A stretch of 64,000 nucleotides of DNA from NCBI RefSeq assembly GCF_000701465.1, contig NZ_JNIY01000006.1, forward strand, positions 124,001 to 188,000. The letters are read 5' to 3'. A model generated the notes under the pieces. That model ran no database searches, was not told the DNA's origin, and worked only from the letters and a program-made list of their open reading frames with translations. This document shows, in pieces, positions 16,470-25,956 of the stretch; positions within the stretch are counted from its first letter, which is position 1; each line of letters starts with the position of its first letter. The position numbers were made by a program, and so were the translations under genes. This DNA is from Paraoerskovia marina DSM 21750 (GTDB lineage: Bacteria > Actinomycetota > Actinomycetes > Actinomycetales > Cellulomonadaceae).

Positions 16470-19400
16470 TCAGTCCTCGTCGCCGTAGAACATCCGCTCG
16501 ACGACGGCACGGGCCCGCCGCGTGGTGCGCAGGTAGAGCTCTTCGAGGTCGGCCCCGCTGCCGTCCAGGTCGATGATCCGGGCGAGACCTGTCAGTGACT
16601 GACGGTCGTGCGGCAGCAGGTCGGCGTTGCGTCCCCCGGTGCGCCCCGTCAGCAGCACGACGGCGCTCCGCAGACGGGAGGCGAGGTGCCAGGCGTCGGC
16701 GAGGATCTCGGCGTCGTCACGCTCGACGAGCCCGGCGTCGGTCGCAGCGCGGAGCGCCTCGATCGTCCCGGTGGTCTGCATGGCCGGAACGTCGTGCGCG
16801 TGCTGCAGCTGCAGGAGCTGGACGGTCCACTCGACGTCCGAGACTCCCCCGCGGCCCAGCTTGAGGTGTCGCGCCGGTTCGACGCCGCGCGGCAGCCGTT
16901 CGGCCTCGACACGGGCCTTGATGCGGCGGATCTCGCGGACGGTCGAGGCCGGGACCCCGCCGCCCGGGTACCGCAGGGGGTCGATCAGGTCGACGAACCG
17001 GCGCCCGAGGTCGTCGAGGTCACCGGCGACGATGCGTGCTCGGAGCAGTGCCTGGCTCTCCCACGAGCTCGACCACCGGCCGTAGTACTCCCCGTACGAC
17101 GCGAGCGAGCGTGCGAGCGGTCCGTTGCGCCCCTCCGGTCGCAGGTCGGCGTCGACCGGGAGCGCGGGCTCCGGGGACATCGAGCTGAGGAACTTCTGCA
17201 GACTCGTCGCGACGCTCGTGGCGTACTTCTGGGCCGCAGGGTCGTCCGTGCCGTCGGTGGGCTCGTAGACGAACAGGACGTCGGCGTCAGATCCGTAGCC
17301 CATCTCCTGACCCCCGAGACGACCCATGGCCACGACGAGCATGCGGGCGGGGCCGTCGTGCGTCGGGTCATACCCCCGCTCGACCTTGGCGAGATGCTCG
17401 GAGACACGCAGCGCACCCGCGATGGCCGGGTCTGCGGCGTCGGAGATCGCCCGGGCGGCCGCCACCGGGTCGAGCACACCGAGCAGCTCGCCCGCGGCCG
17501 TCCGGCCGAGCTCGCGCCGACGCACCGCCCGCACGAGCGTGATGGCCCGGTCGGGGTCCTCCGCGCGTCTGAGGATGGCGTCCGTCTCGTTCGACAGCCT
17601 CTCGGCGCCCCGGGGCTGCAGTTCGGCGTCGTCCGCGAGCCAGCGCACGGCCTCCGGCGTCCGGGTGAACGCCTCGGCGGCGTAGCGGGAGTTCGCGAGG
17701 AGCAGCGCGAGCCGCTCGGCCGCGGTGCCGGAGTCCCGCAGGAGCTTCAGGTACCACGGCGTGGCGCCGAGCTCCTCGGAGAGCGTCCGGAACGCGAGCA
17801 GCCCGGCGTCCGGGTCGGCCCCCGTGGCGAACCACCCGAGCATGACGGGGAGGAGCTGACGCTGGATGGACGCTCGCCTGCTCAGGCCGTCGGTCAGGGC
17901 CGTGACGTGCCGCATGGCGCCGGCCGGGTCGCGGTAGCCGATGGCGGCGAACCGTGCCTTGACGGCCTCGGGCGCGAGGCGCATCTCGTCGTCGGAGAGC
18001 TCGGCCATCGCGGGCAGCAGCGGGCGGTAGTAGATCTCCTCGTGCAGGGCCCGCACCTCGCGGCGGGTCGCGCGCCACCGCTCCATCAGCGCCTCGGCCC
18101 CGCCCGAGCGCATCCCGAGCGACCGGGCGAGCGCCCGCTGGTCCTCGACGCGGGTCGGCATCAGGTGCGTCCGCTGCATGCGGGACATCTGGATCCGGTG
18201 CTCGGCGGCGCGCAGGAACGAGTAGCACTCGGCGAGACGCCGCGCGTGCTCTCTCCCGACGTAACCGCCGGCGGAGAGGTCCGCGAGCGCCGTCAGGGTC
18301 TGACGGCTGCGGATGAACACGTCAGCACGGCCGTGCACGAGCTGAAGCAGCTGCACCGTGAACTCGACGTCGCGCAGTCCGCCCTTGCCGAGCTTGATCT
18401 GTCGCTCCGCCTCGGCCGCCGGGACGTTGTTCTCGACCCGACGACGCATCGCCTGGCAGTCCTCGACGAAGTTCTCGCGCGTGACCGCGTGCCAGATGAA
18501 CGGCTCGACGGCGTCCCGGTAGGCCGTCCCCAGCGCACGGTCGCCCGCGACCGGCCTGGCCTTCAGCAACGCCTGGAACTCCCAGGTCTTCGCCCACCGC
18601 TCGTAGTACGCGACGTGGCTCGCCAGGGTGCGGACGAGCGGGCCCTGCTTGCCCTCGGGCCGCAGCGCGGCGTCGACGGGCCACAGCGGCGGCTCCGACG
18701 TCGTCCCGGCGCAGGCGTGCGCCAGGTGCGTGGCGAGATGGGTCCCGACGGTGAGCGCCCGGTCCTCGTCGAACCCGTCGGCGGGCTCGACGACGTAGAT
18801 CACGTCGACGTCGGAGACGTAGTTCAGCTCGCGACCGCCCGTCTTGCCCATGCCGAGGACGGCGATCCGTACGGCCTCGTGCCCCTCGACGTCGGCGCGC
18901 GCGACGGCGAGCGCGGCCTCGAGGGCGGCCGACGCCAGGTCTGCGAGCGCCGCGGCGACCGCGGGCAGGCAGGCGAGCGGGTCGGACGCCGTGACGTCGC
19001 TGGCTCCGATCCTCAGCAGCCGGGCGCGGTAGGCCCGGCGCATCGCGTCGGCGCCGTCGTCGCCCCCGAGCGAGGCGACGGGGACGTCCGCCTCGGGGTC
19101 CGCGCCGACGGCGTGGAGAAGCTCGGCGCGGACGTCGGCCTCGGGGACTCCGATGCCGGGGAGCAGGTCCGCGAGGATCTGGATGCGCTCGGGGTTGCTG
19201 ATGATCTCGTCGCCGAGCGCCACGGACGCACCGAGGACGGCGATCAGTCGGTCCTGGCCCCGGCGCGACTCGCCGTCGTCGGCATGGATCAGGCGACGGA
19301 GCGTGGCGGCGTCCTGCCCGCCCACCGTCTCCGCGAGCCGCAGGATCTGGAGCACGGCGAGATCCGGGTCGGCCGCATAGCCGAGAGCCTCGTAGAAGCT

Positions 19401-19550
19401 CGCCGGCGCCCCGTCGACGAACGGAGCGAGCGCGGGGTCCGCCAGGAGACGTGCCGCACGCGTGGCGTCGCCGAACCCGAGTCGAGAGAGCTGCCCGACG
19501 ACGGACGTGGACCGTCCGCCGCCGGACCGCGAACCGCTCCCGAGGCTCAC
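16470..19550 (-). CDS. glnE: Bifunctional glutamine synthetase adenylyltransferase/deadenylase
   Basis: Attaches and removes AMP on the glutamine synthetase tyrosine, tuning activity to nitrogen status. The 1026-residue protein has two nucleotidyltransferase domains. Their G-x11-DxD motifs read GMGKTGGRELNYVSDVDVIY (N-terminal half, deadenylase) and AMGRLGGQEMGYGSDADVLF (C-terminal half, adenylyltransferase). Each is followed by a GlnD-UR_UTase-type helical region. The start is GTG at 19550, overlapping the glnA2 stop as GTGA, which implies translational coupling; an in-frame codon 60 bases upstream would overlap glnA2 much further. Its substrate glnA lies convergent at the 3' side. Confidence 0.96.
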   Translation of the reverse strand: MSLGSGSRSGGGRSTSVVGQLSRLGFGDATRAARLLADPALAPFVDGAPASFYEALGYAADPDLAVLQILRLAETVGGQDAATLRRLIHADDGESRRGQDRLIAVLGASVALGDEIISNPERIQILADLLPGIGVPEADVRAELLHAVGADPEADVPVASLGGDDGADAMRRAYRARLLRIGASDVTASDPLACLPAVAAALADLASAALEAALAVARADVEGHEAVRIAVLGMGKTGGRELNYVSDVDVIYVVEPADGFDEDRALTVGTHLATHLAHACAGTTSEPPLWPVDAALRPEGKQGPLVRTLASHVAYYERWAKTWEFQALLKARPVAGDRALGTAYRDAVEPFIWHAVTRENFVEDCQAMRRRVENNVPAAEAERQIKLGKGGLRDVEFTVQLLQLVHGRADVFIRSRQTLTALADLSAGGYVGREHARRLAECYSFLRAAEHRIQMSRMQRTHLMPTRVEDQRALARSLGMRSGGAEALMERWRATRREVRALHEEIYYRPLLPAMAELSDDEMRLAPEAVKARFAAIGYRDPAGAMRHVTALTDGLSRRASIQRQLLPVMLGWFATGADPDAGLLAFRTLSEELGATPWYLKLLRDSGTAAERLALLLANSRYAAEAFTRTPEAVRWLADDAELQPRGAERLSNETDAILRRAEDPDRAITLVRAVRRRELGRTAAGELLGVLDPVAAARAISDAADPAIAGALRVSEHLAKVERGYDPTHDGPARMLVVAMGRLGGQEMGYGSDADVLFVYEPTDGTDDPAAQKYATSVATSLQKFLSSMSPEPALPVDADLRPEGRNGPLARSLASYGEYYGRWSSSWESQALLRARIVAGDLDDLGRRFVDLIDPLRYPGGGVPASTVREIRRIKARVEAERLPRGVEPARHLKLGRGGVSDVEWTVQLLQLQHAHDVPAMQTTGTIEALRAATDAGLVERDDAEILADAWHLASRLRSAVVLLTGRTGGRNADLLPHDRQSLTGLARIIDLDGSGADLEELYLRTTRRARAVVERMFYGDED

Positions 19551-20881
19551 AGCACCGGGAGGAATCGCTTCAGCTCGAACTGCGTGACCTGAGCCCGGTA
19601 CTCGGCCCACTCCTGCTTCTTGTTCTTCAGGAAGTAGTCGAAGACGTGCTCACCAAGCGTCTCGGCCACGAGCTCGGAGCTCTCCATGATGTCGATGGCT
19701 TCCGCGAGCGACTGCGGGAGCGGCTTGATGCCGAGGGCCTTGCGCTCGGAGGCCGTGAGGTCCCACACCACGTCCTCGGTGGGCTCGGGCAGCTCGTACT
19801 CGTTCTCGATGCCCGCCAGTCCTGCTGCGAGGAGCACGGCGTAGGCGAGGTACGGGTTCGCGGCGGAGTCGACCGCGCGGAACTCGATCCGCGACGAGAC
19901 GCCCTTACCGGGCTTGTACATCGGCACGCGGGCGAGCGCCGAACGGTTGTTGTGGCCCCAGCAGACGAAGCTCGGCGCCTCCTGGCCGCCCCAGAGCCGC
20001 TTGTACGAGTTGACGTACTGGTTCGTGACGGCCGTGATCTCTGCCGCGTGGTGCAGCAGTCCGGCCATGAACTGCCGCGCCGTCTTGGAGAGCTCGTACT
20101 GGGCGCCGGGCTCGTGGAAGGCGTTGCGGTCCCCCTCGAAGAGCGAGAGGTGCGAGTGCATCCCGGATCCGGGCTGGTCGGACAGCGGCTTGGGCATGAA
20201 GGAGGCGAACACGCCCTGCTCCAGCGCCACCTCCTTCACGACCGAGCGGAACGTCATGAGGTTGTCCGCCGTGGTCAGCGCGTCGGCGTAGCGCAGGTCG
20301 ATCTCGTTCTGGCCCGGCCCGGCCTCGTGGTGGGAGAACTCGACCGAGATGCCCATCGACTCGAGCATCGTGATCGCGGCGCGTCGGAAGTCGTGGGCGT
20401 TGCCGCGCGCGACGTGGTCGAAGTAGCCGGCCTGGTCGACGGGCACGGGCGGCCCGTCGGTGCGCAAGGACTCGAAGAGGTAGAACTCGACCTCTGGGTG
20501 CGTGTAGAAGGTGAAGCCCATGTCGCTCGCCCGGGCGAGGGTGCGCTTGAGCACGTTGCGGGTGTCGGCGAGCGAGTGCTCGCCGTCCGGGGTCAGGATG
20601 TCGCAGAACATCCGCGCGGTCCCATGAGTCTCGCCGCGCCACGGCAAGATCTGGAACGTCGTCGGGTCGGGTTTGGCGATCATGTCCGACTCGACGACGC
20701 GCGTGTAGCCCTGGATCGAGCTTCCGTCGAACCCGATCCCTTCCGTGAAGGCGGACTCGAGCTCCGCGGGTGCCACGGCGACCGACTTGAGGACACCGAG
20801 CACGTCGGTGAACCACAGCCGGATGAAGCGAATGTCGCGCTCCTCGACCGTCCTGAGGACGAACTCCTGCTGCCTGTCCAT
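19547..20881 (-). CDS. glnA2: Glutamine synthetase GlnA2
   Basis: A 444-residue type I glutamine synthetase of the short GSI-alpha-like actinobacterial class. It keeps FDGSSIQGY, the ATP-site segment MPKPLSDQPGSGMHSHLSL and NNRSALARVP. The adenylylation site is replaced: where GlnA has LYELPPEE this protein has VVWDLTASERKALG, with no Tyr, so GlnE should not modify it. In Streptomyces and Mycobacterium such GlnA2-type enzymes are not the main nitrogen-assimilating form, and some use polyamines. ATG at 20881 (MDRQQEFVLRTVEERD) has AGGA upstream. It forms a coupled pair with glnE. Confidence 0.94.
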   Translation of the reverse strand: MDRQQEFVLRTVEERDIRFIRLWFTDVLGVLKSVAVAPAELESAFTEGIGFDGSSIQGYTRVVESDMIAKPDPTTFQILPWRGETHGTARMFCDILTPDGEHSLADTRNVLKRTLARASDMGFTFYTHPEVEFYLFESLRTDGPPVPVDQAGYFDHVARGNAHDFRRAAITMLESMGISVEFSHHEAGPGQNEIDLRYADALTTADNLMTFRSVVKEVALEQGVFASFMPKPLSDQPGSGMHSHLSLFEGDRNAFHEPGAQYELSKTARQFMAGLLHHAAEITAVTNQYVNSYKRLWGGQEAPSFVCWGHNNRSALARVPMYKPGKGVSSRIEFRAVDSAANPYLAYAVLLAAGLAGIENEYELPEPTEDVVWDLTASERKALGIKPLPQSLAEAIDIMESSELVAETLGEHVFDYFLKNKKQEWAEYRAQVTQFELKRFLPVL

Positions 20882-20980
20882 GGGCACATCCTGCCTGATG
20901 GCGGAGCCCAGGGATACCTCGCACGCCGGGCGGCCGCCGAACGCAGCGAGCACACCCCCGCCGGTCGGTAGGCTGACCGC

Positions 20981-22642
20981 ATGCCTGAACTAAGGATCGC
21001 GCTCGCGCAGGTCGACACGTGCGTCGGCGACCTGGACGCCAACTCCGCGACCGTCGTCGAATGGACACGACGTGCCGCGGAGGCCGGGGCCGACCTCGTC
21101 GCGTTCCCCGAGATGACGCTCACGGGGTACCCGATCGAAGACCTCGCCCTGCGCGGTTCGTTCCGCCGGGCGGCCTGGGACGCCGCAGCCGACGTCGCGA
21201 CCCGGCTCGCGCAGGACGGCCTGGGCAACCTCACGGTCGTCTTCGGCACCGTCGGGACGTCGGGGACCGGCCGCGCGCACGTCGGGGCGGCCCACGAGCT
21301 GCCGACCAACCGTGCCGTCGTCGTCCGGGACGGCGCCGTCGTCACGTCCTACGACAAGCACCACCTCCCCAACTACGGCGTGTTCGACGAGTTCCGGATC
21401 TTCGAGCCGGGCACGGATCCGTGCGTCGTCGACGTCGGGGGCCGCCGTGTCGGCCTGCTCGTCTGCGAGGACATCTGGCAGGACGGGCCGACGGCCCAGG
21501 TGGCGGACGCCGGGGCCGACCTGCTGCTCGTGATCAACGGGTCGCCGTTCGAGGAGGGCAAGGAGCACCAGCGCACCGAGCTCGCCGCACGACGGGCCGC
21601 GCAGGTCGGCGCGCCGCTCGCGTACGTGAACATGGTCGGCGGGCAGGACGACCTCGTCTTCGACGGGGGGTCGTTCGTGGCGTCGCCCGACGGCGAGATC
21701 CTCGCGACGGCACCCCGGTTCGACGAGCACCTTCTGCTGTGGACGCTCCCCGAGGACGACGCGCCGCTCCTGCGCACCGAGGTCACCGCCGAGCTGGACC
21801 CGGACGAGCTCGTGTATCGCGCCTGCGTCGCCGGGCTGGCCGGGTACGTCCGCAAGAACGGGTTCCGCAGCGTCGCCCTCGGGCTGTCGGGAGGGATCGA
21901 CTCGGCGCTCGTCGCCGTGATGGCCGCGGACGCGATCGGCGGGGAGAACGTCGTCGGCGTCTCGATGCCGTCCCGCTACTCCTCGGGGCACTCGAAAGAC
22001 GACGCCGCCGACCTCGCCGAGCGGATCGGTGCCACGTACCGGGTGCAGCCGATCGGCCCGGTCGTCGAGAGCTACGAGGCCGCGCTGGGCCTCGAGGGTG
22101 TCGCGGCCGAGAACATCCAGGCACGCGTCCGAGGCAACATCCTGATGGCGCTCTCCAACACGGACGGCCATCTCGTCCTCGCCACGGGCAACAAGACCGA
22201 GCTGGCGGTGGGCTACTCGACGGTCTACGGCGACGCGGTCGGCGGGTACGCACCGATCAAGGACGTGGACAAGTCACGGGTCTGGGCGCTGGCCCGCTGG
22301 CGCAACAACGCAGCGCTCGACCGCGGGGAGATCCCACCGATCCCCGAGAGCTCGATCACCAAGCCGCCGTCGGCCGAGCTGCGCCCTGGTCAGGTCGACC
22401 AGGACTCGCTGCCGCCGTACGACCTGCTCGACGAGGTCCTCGACGCCTACGTGGAACATGCCGAGGGTCGGGCCGACCTCCTCGCCCGCGGGTTCGACCC
22501 GGCGGTCGTCGACAAGGTGCTCTCGCTCGTGGACCGTGCGGAGTGGAAGCGGCGGCAGTACCCGCTCGGCCCCAAGGTCACCGCCCTGGCCTTCGGCCGT
22601 GACCGACGCCTGCCCGTCACCTCACGATGGCGCGAGGCCTGA
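20981..22642 (+). CDS. nadE: Glutamine-dependent NAD+ synthase
   Basis: Final step of NAD biosynthesis: amidation of deamido-NAD with glutamine nitrogen. At 553 residues it contains both domains. The N-terminal nitrilase-like glutaminase has the Glu in [12 protein letters not shown], the Lys in [13 protein letters not shown] and the nucleophile in [10 protein letters not shown]. The C-terminal synthetase has the PP-loop [12 protein letters not shown] and the [16 protein letters not shown] segment. It is divergent from glnA2 with 99 bases between starts. The panB gene follows 46 bases downstream on the same strand. Confidence 0.96.
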   Translation: MPELRIALAQVDTCVGDLDANSATVVEWTRRAAEAGADLVAFPEMTLTGYPIEDLALRGSFRRAAWDAAADVATRLAQDGLGNLTVVFGTVGTSGTGRAHVGAAHELPTNRAVVVRDGAVVTSYDKHHLPNYGVFDEFRIFEPGTDPCVVDVGGRRVGLLVCEDIWQDGPTAQVADAGADLLLVINGSPFEEGKEHQRTELAARRAAQVGAPLAYVNMVGGQDDLVFDGGSFVASPDGEILATAPRFDEHLLLWTLPEDDAPLLRTEVTAELDPDELVYRACVAGLAGYVRKNGFRSVALGLSGGIDSALVAVMAADAIGGENVVGVSMPSRYSSGHSKDDAADLAERIGATYRVQPIGPVVESYEAALGLEGVAAENIQARVRGNILMALSNTDGHLVLATGNKTELAVGYSTVYGDAVGGYAPIKDVDKSRVWALARWRNNAALDRGEIPPIPESSITKPPSAELRPGQVDQDSLPPYDLLDEVLDAYVEHAEGRADLLARGFDPAVVDKVLSLVDRAEWKRRQYPLGPKVTALAFGRDRRLPVTSRWREA

Positions 22643-22688
22643 CCCGCACGACGCGTGCACCCCTGCCGAATCGAGACCCGAGGACACC

Positions 22689-23522
22689 ATGAACCAGCCC
22701 ACCACCCCGTCGGTCGCGGACCGCAAGCGCGTTCGCGTCCACCACCTGACCGAGGCGAAGGCCGCCGGTGAGAAGCTCACGATGCTGACGGCGTACGACG
22801 GCCCGACGGCCCGGATCTTCGACGCCGCGGGTGTCGACATGCTTCTCGTGGGCGACTCGGTCGGCGACAACATGCTCGGGCACGCGAACACGATCCCCGT
22901 GACCGTCGACGAGATGATCGTCGCCGCACGCTCGGTCACGCGTGCCGCCCGGCGCGCCCTGGTGCTCGTCGACCTGCCCTTCGGCAGCTACGAGGCCTCG
23001 CCCGCCCAGGCGCACGCGACGGCGGTCCGGCTCCTCAAGGAGGGCGGCGCGCACGCGGTCAAGATCGAGGGCGGGACGCGCGTCGCCCCGCACCTGCGCC
23101 TCATGGTCGAGTCCGGGATCCCCGTGTTCGGGCACCTCGGGTTCACACCGCAGTCCGAGAACACGCTCGGCGGGCACCGGGTCCAGGGCCGCGGGGACGA
23201 CGCCGCGGCCCGGCTCCTCGAGGACGCGCTCGCCCTCGAGGAGGCCGGGGCGTGCGCCGTCGTCCTCGAGATGGTCCCGGGGCCCGTGGCCGAACGGGTC
23301 AGCGCGGCACTGGCCGTCCCGACGATCGGCATCGGTGCCGGGACGGCGTGCGACGGGCAGGTGCTCGTGTGGACGGACATGGCGGGCATGGGGCCGTGGT
23401 CGCCACGGTTCGCCCGCCGGTTCGCCGAGATCGGGGCGGCGCTGGAGTCGGCGGCGTCCGACTACGTTACCGCCGTGCGGAGCACGGAGTTCCCGGCACC
23501 CGAGCACACGTTCGAGACGTAG
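22689..23522 (+). CDS. panB: 3-methyl-2-oxobutanoate hydroxymethyltransferase
   Basis: First committed step of pantothenate synthesis: adds a hydroxymethyl group from methylene-tetrahydrofolate to 2-oxoisovalerate. The 277-residue sequence has [31 protein letters not shown] with metal ligands, the catalytic VKIEGG region, GHLGFTPQS, and [22 protein letters not shown] at 22689 has GAGGA just upstream. The location near glnE/glnA2 is conserved (Rv2225 in M. tuberculosis). No panC or panD is seen beside it. Confidence 0.96.
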   Translation: MNQPTTPSVADRKRVRVHHLTEAKAAGEKLTMLTAYDGPTARIFDAAGVDMLLVGDSVGDNMLGHANTIPVTVDEMIVAARSVTRAARRALVLVDLPFGSYEASPAQAHATAVRLLKEGGAHAVKIEGGTRVAPHLRLMVESGIPVFGHLGFTPQSENTLGGHRVQGRGDDAAARLLEDALALEEAGACAVVLEMVPGPVAERVSAALAVPTIGIGAGTACDGQVLVWTDMAGMGPWSPRFARRFAEIGAALESAASDYVTAVRSTEFPAPEHTFET

Positions 23523-23536
23523 GCCCGACGGGTCCG

Positions 23537-23722
23537 CTAGGAGTCGTCCTCGTCCTCCGCGTCCCAGGCCTCGGTGCGCGCCCGCGCGGTCGCGAGGGCG
23601 TTCTCCGCGGCCTCTCGCGTCGGGTAGGGCCCCAGCCGCGACGTCCAGTCGCTGCGTCGACCCTCCGAGACCTCGCCGCTCTCGGTGTCGAAATAGAACT
23701 CTCGTGCTCCCTCGTCGCTCAT
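23537..23722 (-). CDS. Small SPOR-like conserved actinobacterial protein
   Basis: A 61-residue soluble acidic protein. [18 protein letters not shown] and [20 protein letters not shown] resemble the short SPOR-like proteins common in Actinobacteria, where the last segment repeats the SPOR pattern of aromatic, small and helix-forming residues. Some databases mislabel these as methionine aminopeptidase; nothing here supports that. It ends DAEDEDDS. It lies convergent with panB, 14 bases apart. Function unknown. Confidence 0.8.
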   Translation of the reverse strand: MSDEGAREFYFDTESGEVSEGRRSDWTSRLGPYPTREAAENALATARARTEAWDAEDEDDS

Positions 23723-23853
23723 GCCCCCATCCTGCCCCGGCGTGCACTGTGAGGCACGTGATCACCGACCGACGTCGCAGATCCGCCAGGAATCCGTAGA
23801 CTGCCCGCAGACCGGCGGGATCCGACCGCACGCAGTGATCAAGGGACGGCGTC

Positions 23854-24624
23854 ATGGGCAAGAAGAAGACATCGAAGCGCGTGGCCTTCGGGATCGACGT
23901 CGGCGGTTCGGGGATCAAGGGCGCGCCCGTCGATCTCACGACGGGCGAGTTCGCCGAGGAGCGCCACCGCATCGCGACGCCGCAGCCCTCGACGCCGGAC
24001 GCCGTCGCCGAGGTGATCCGCGAGCTCGTCGACGCCTACGACCTGCCCAAGAAGCTGCCGATCGGGATCGCGTTCCCCGGGCCGATCCACGACGGTGTCG
24101 TGACGAGCATCGCCAACCTCGACGCGTCGTGGCAGGGCACGCACCTGCCGGAGATCGTCGAACGAGCCACCGGGCGCCGCGCCGTCGCGCTCAACGACGC
24201 CGACGCGGCAGGGGTGGGCGAGCTGACGTTCGGTGCGGCACGCAAGGCAAAGGGCACGGTGCTCGTCGCGACGCTCGGCACCGGGATCGGCAGCGCACTG
24301 TTCACCGACGGACGGCTCGTGCGCAACACCGAGCTGGGCCACCTGGAGATCGACGGGCACGACGCGGAGAGCCGCGCGGCACACAGTGCGAAGGAGCGGG
24401 AGGACCTGAGCTGGGAGGCCTGGGCGGAGCGGCTCCAGCGGTACTTCGAGACCGTCGAGTTCCTCCTCGCGCCCGATCTCATCGTCATCGGCGGCGGCGT
24501 GAGCAAGCATCACAAGAAGTTCCTGCCGCTGCTCGACCTGCGTGCCGAGATCGTCCCGGCGACACTGCGCAACGCGGCAGGGATCGTGGGTGCGGCCCGC
24601 ATGGCCGCCCGGCAGAAGAAGTAG
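23854..24624 (+). CDS. ppgK: Polyphosphate glucokinase
   Basis: A ROK-family kinase phosphorylating glucose with polyphosphate or ATP, feeding glycolysis. At 256 residues it matches actinobacterial PpgK. Features in order: the phosphate-binding [17 protein letters not shown], the catalytic Asp region [12 protein letters not shown], the second phosphate loop [12 protein letters not shown], the glucose-binding [13 protein letters not shown], and [15 protein letters not shown]. The basic N-terminus MGKKKTSKR is unusual but not rare in the family. ATG is at 23854. It pairs in function with the alpha-glucosidase encoded at 56.6-58.4 kb, which releases free glucose. Confidence 0.94.
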   Translation: MGKKKTSKRVAFGIDVGGSGIKGAPVDLTTGEFAEERHRIATPQPSTPDAVAEVIRELVDAYDLPKKLPIGIAFPGPIHDGVVTSIANLDASWQGTHLPEIVERATGRRAVALNDADAAGVGELTFGAARKAKGTVLVATLGTGIGSALFTDGRLVRNTELGHLEIDGHDAESRAAHSAKEREDLSWEAWAERLQRYFETVEFLLAPDLIVIGGGVSKHHKKFLPLLDLRAEIVPATLRNAAGIVGAARMAARQKK

Positions 24625-24627
24625 GGC

Positions 24628-24975
24628 TCAGGCGCTCTGGCGCCGGATCACCCGGGGGCCGGTCGCGAAGAGACCCTGGACCCCGACGATCTCGAGGACG
24701 TCGACGACGGCAGCCGGCGGGTCCGGGAGCGCCACCGAGAACCCGCGCTCGCGACCGAGAGTCACGAACTGCACGAGGAACGCGATTCCCGTCGAGTCCA
24801 TGAAGGCGACCTTCCGGGTGTCGAGCACCACCGGCAGTCCACGCTCGACGGCGTCCGACATCACCTCGCCCGCCTCGGCACGCAGAGAGATGTCGATCTC
24901 GCCCCACAGCTCCACAACACTCTCGCCCTCGCGCTCGCGAAGAACGATGCCCCCTCCTGGCTGCGGAATCCGCAT
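24628..24975 (-). CDS. STAS domain protein, anti-sigma factor antagonist-like
   Basis: A 115-residue single STAS domain. The family pattern is clear: VVELWGEIDISLRAEAGEVM, then VVLDTRKVAFMDSTGIAFLV, where the Ser in DSTG occupies the phosphorylated position of SpoIIAA/RsbV antagonists. A partner-switching role with an RsbW-type kinase is therefore likely, but no kinase or sigma gene is adjacent. ATG at 24975 follows AAGGA with 8-base spacing; a GTG one codon earlier is possible. The stop lies 3 bases from the convergent ppgK stop. Confidence 0.88.
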   Translation of the reverse strand: MRIPQPGGGIVLREREGESVVELWGEIDISLRAEAGEVMSDAVERGLPVVLDTRKVAFMDSTGIAFLVQFVTLGRERGFSVALPDPPAAVVDVLEIVGVQGLFATGPRVIRRQSA

Positions 24976-25095
24976 CACCCGTTTCCTTTCTGCCTTGGTG
25001 GGGGAAACATAACCCACCTAATGCATGATGCGAAAGGTCTTGTGGGGTGAATCCATGATCGACCCACGGGGTGCACCGAGGATTCAATTGAACGT

Positions 25096-25108
25096 TCACT
25101 AAAAGTGA
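25096..25108 (-). terminator. Short hairpin at rnpB 3' end
   Basis: TCACT-AAA-AGTGA forms a small stem just beyond the 3' end of rnpB, in an AT-rich patch (25081-25108) unlike its surroundings. It may end rnpB, but the stem is short. Confidence 0.35.
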
Positions 25109-25493
25109 GCGGATGAGTCGGCCTGTACGCCGGGTTCTGTCACCGCCCGCAGTTGCCCGCGAGCGGGAGACGGCCATCCATCTAGGACGTACGTCGCCGC
25201 ACGTCTCCAGCGGTCTACCCGGATGCTCGGGCGAGCAGCCCTCGTACGCATCCTGTGCGACCTTGCTCCCGGTGGGGTTTACCTAGCCGGACCGGTCACC
25301 CGGCCCGCTGGTGGTCTCTTACACCACCGTTTCACCCTGACCCACCGGCCGAAACCGATGGGCGGTCTGTTTTCTGTGGCACTGTCCCGCGGGTCACCCC
25401 GGGTGGGCGTTACCCACCACCGCGCTCTGTGGAGCCCGGACGTTCCTCGGCACCGGTTGCCCGGCGACGCGACCGTCCGGCCGACTCATCCGC
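25109..25493 (-). ncRNA. rnpB: RNase P RNA, type A
   Basis: Catalytic RNA that trims tRNA 5' leaders. The ends pair as helix P1: 25109-25123 and 25479-25493 are exact 15-base reverse complements. On the minus strand the 5' conserved region reads GAGGAACGTCCGGGCTCC (about 25431-25448), one base off the universal P4-side motif, and the 3' conserved ACAGAACCCGGCGTACAG lies just before P1. Total length of about 385 nt is normal for actinobacterial type A RNA. Confidence 0.95.
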
Positions 25494-25512
25494 ACCAGAA
25501 GTGTACCGGTGC

Positions 25513-25899
25513 TCAGAGGTCCACCCGGTACCCGAGGGTGAGCTCGTCGCCGACGAACCCGCGGATCCCCCAGTTCTCGCGTGGGGCCTCGAGGAGCACG
25601 ACCTCGAGGTCGTCCGCCCGGAGCCCGAGCGCCGGGGTGACGTCGTCGTACATCGCGCGCACCAGCTCTCTCTTCGCGTCAACCGAACGGCCTGCAAAAC
25701 AGACAATCTCAACAATCAGATATGAATCTGACCTCGTGGGAGCGATCAACTCTCCCGGTTCGGCCAGGAGGATTCGATGAAAACGCTTGTCCTCGGGGAT
25801 CTTCCATACCGCGACGACGCACCGGTGGACGACGTCCGAGAGCTCCTGCTTCCGATCGCTCCAGACGTCACGTCGACCGTAGATCTTCACCTGCACCAT
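25513..25899 (-). CDS. Tautomerase family protein lacking Pro-1
   Basis: A 128-residue protein of the Tautomerase_2 type. Matches to the family include the helix QELSDVVHRCVVAVWKIPEDKRFHR, AEPGELI, the strand SYLIVEIVCFAGRSVDAKRELVRAMYDDV, and the C-terminal VLLEAPRENWGIRG. In tautomerases the mature N-terminal residue is a catalytic Pro. Here the start reads M-V-Q-V-K-I-Y-G and no upstream or internal start gives Pro next to Met. It probably lacks classical tautomerase activity, or acts differently. It is divergent from yaaA (57 bases). Confidence 0.85.
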   Translation of the reverse strand: MVQVKIYGRRDVWSDRKQELSDVVHRCVVAVWKIPEDKRFHRILLAEPGELIAPTRSDSYLIVEIVCFAGRSVDAKRELVRAMYDDVTPALGLRADDLEVVLLEAPRENWGIRGFVGDELTLGYRVDL

Positions 25900-25956
25900 C
25901 TCGGCAGGGTACCGCCGGACGACGAGCCCGCCCCGGGGCCCGCATAGAGTAGGACG

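Noticed and set aside
25081-25108. AT-rich patch beside rnpB as a possible attachment site or insertion boundary
   Set aside because: It has only short self-complementary segments next to the P1 helix, with no direct repeat or integrase nearby; an rnpB 3' end signal is simpler.
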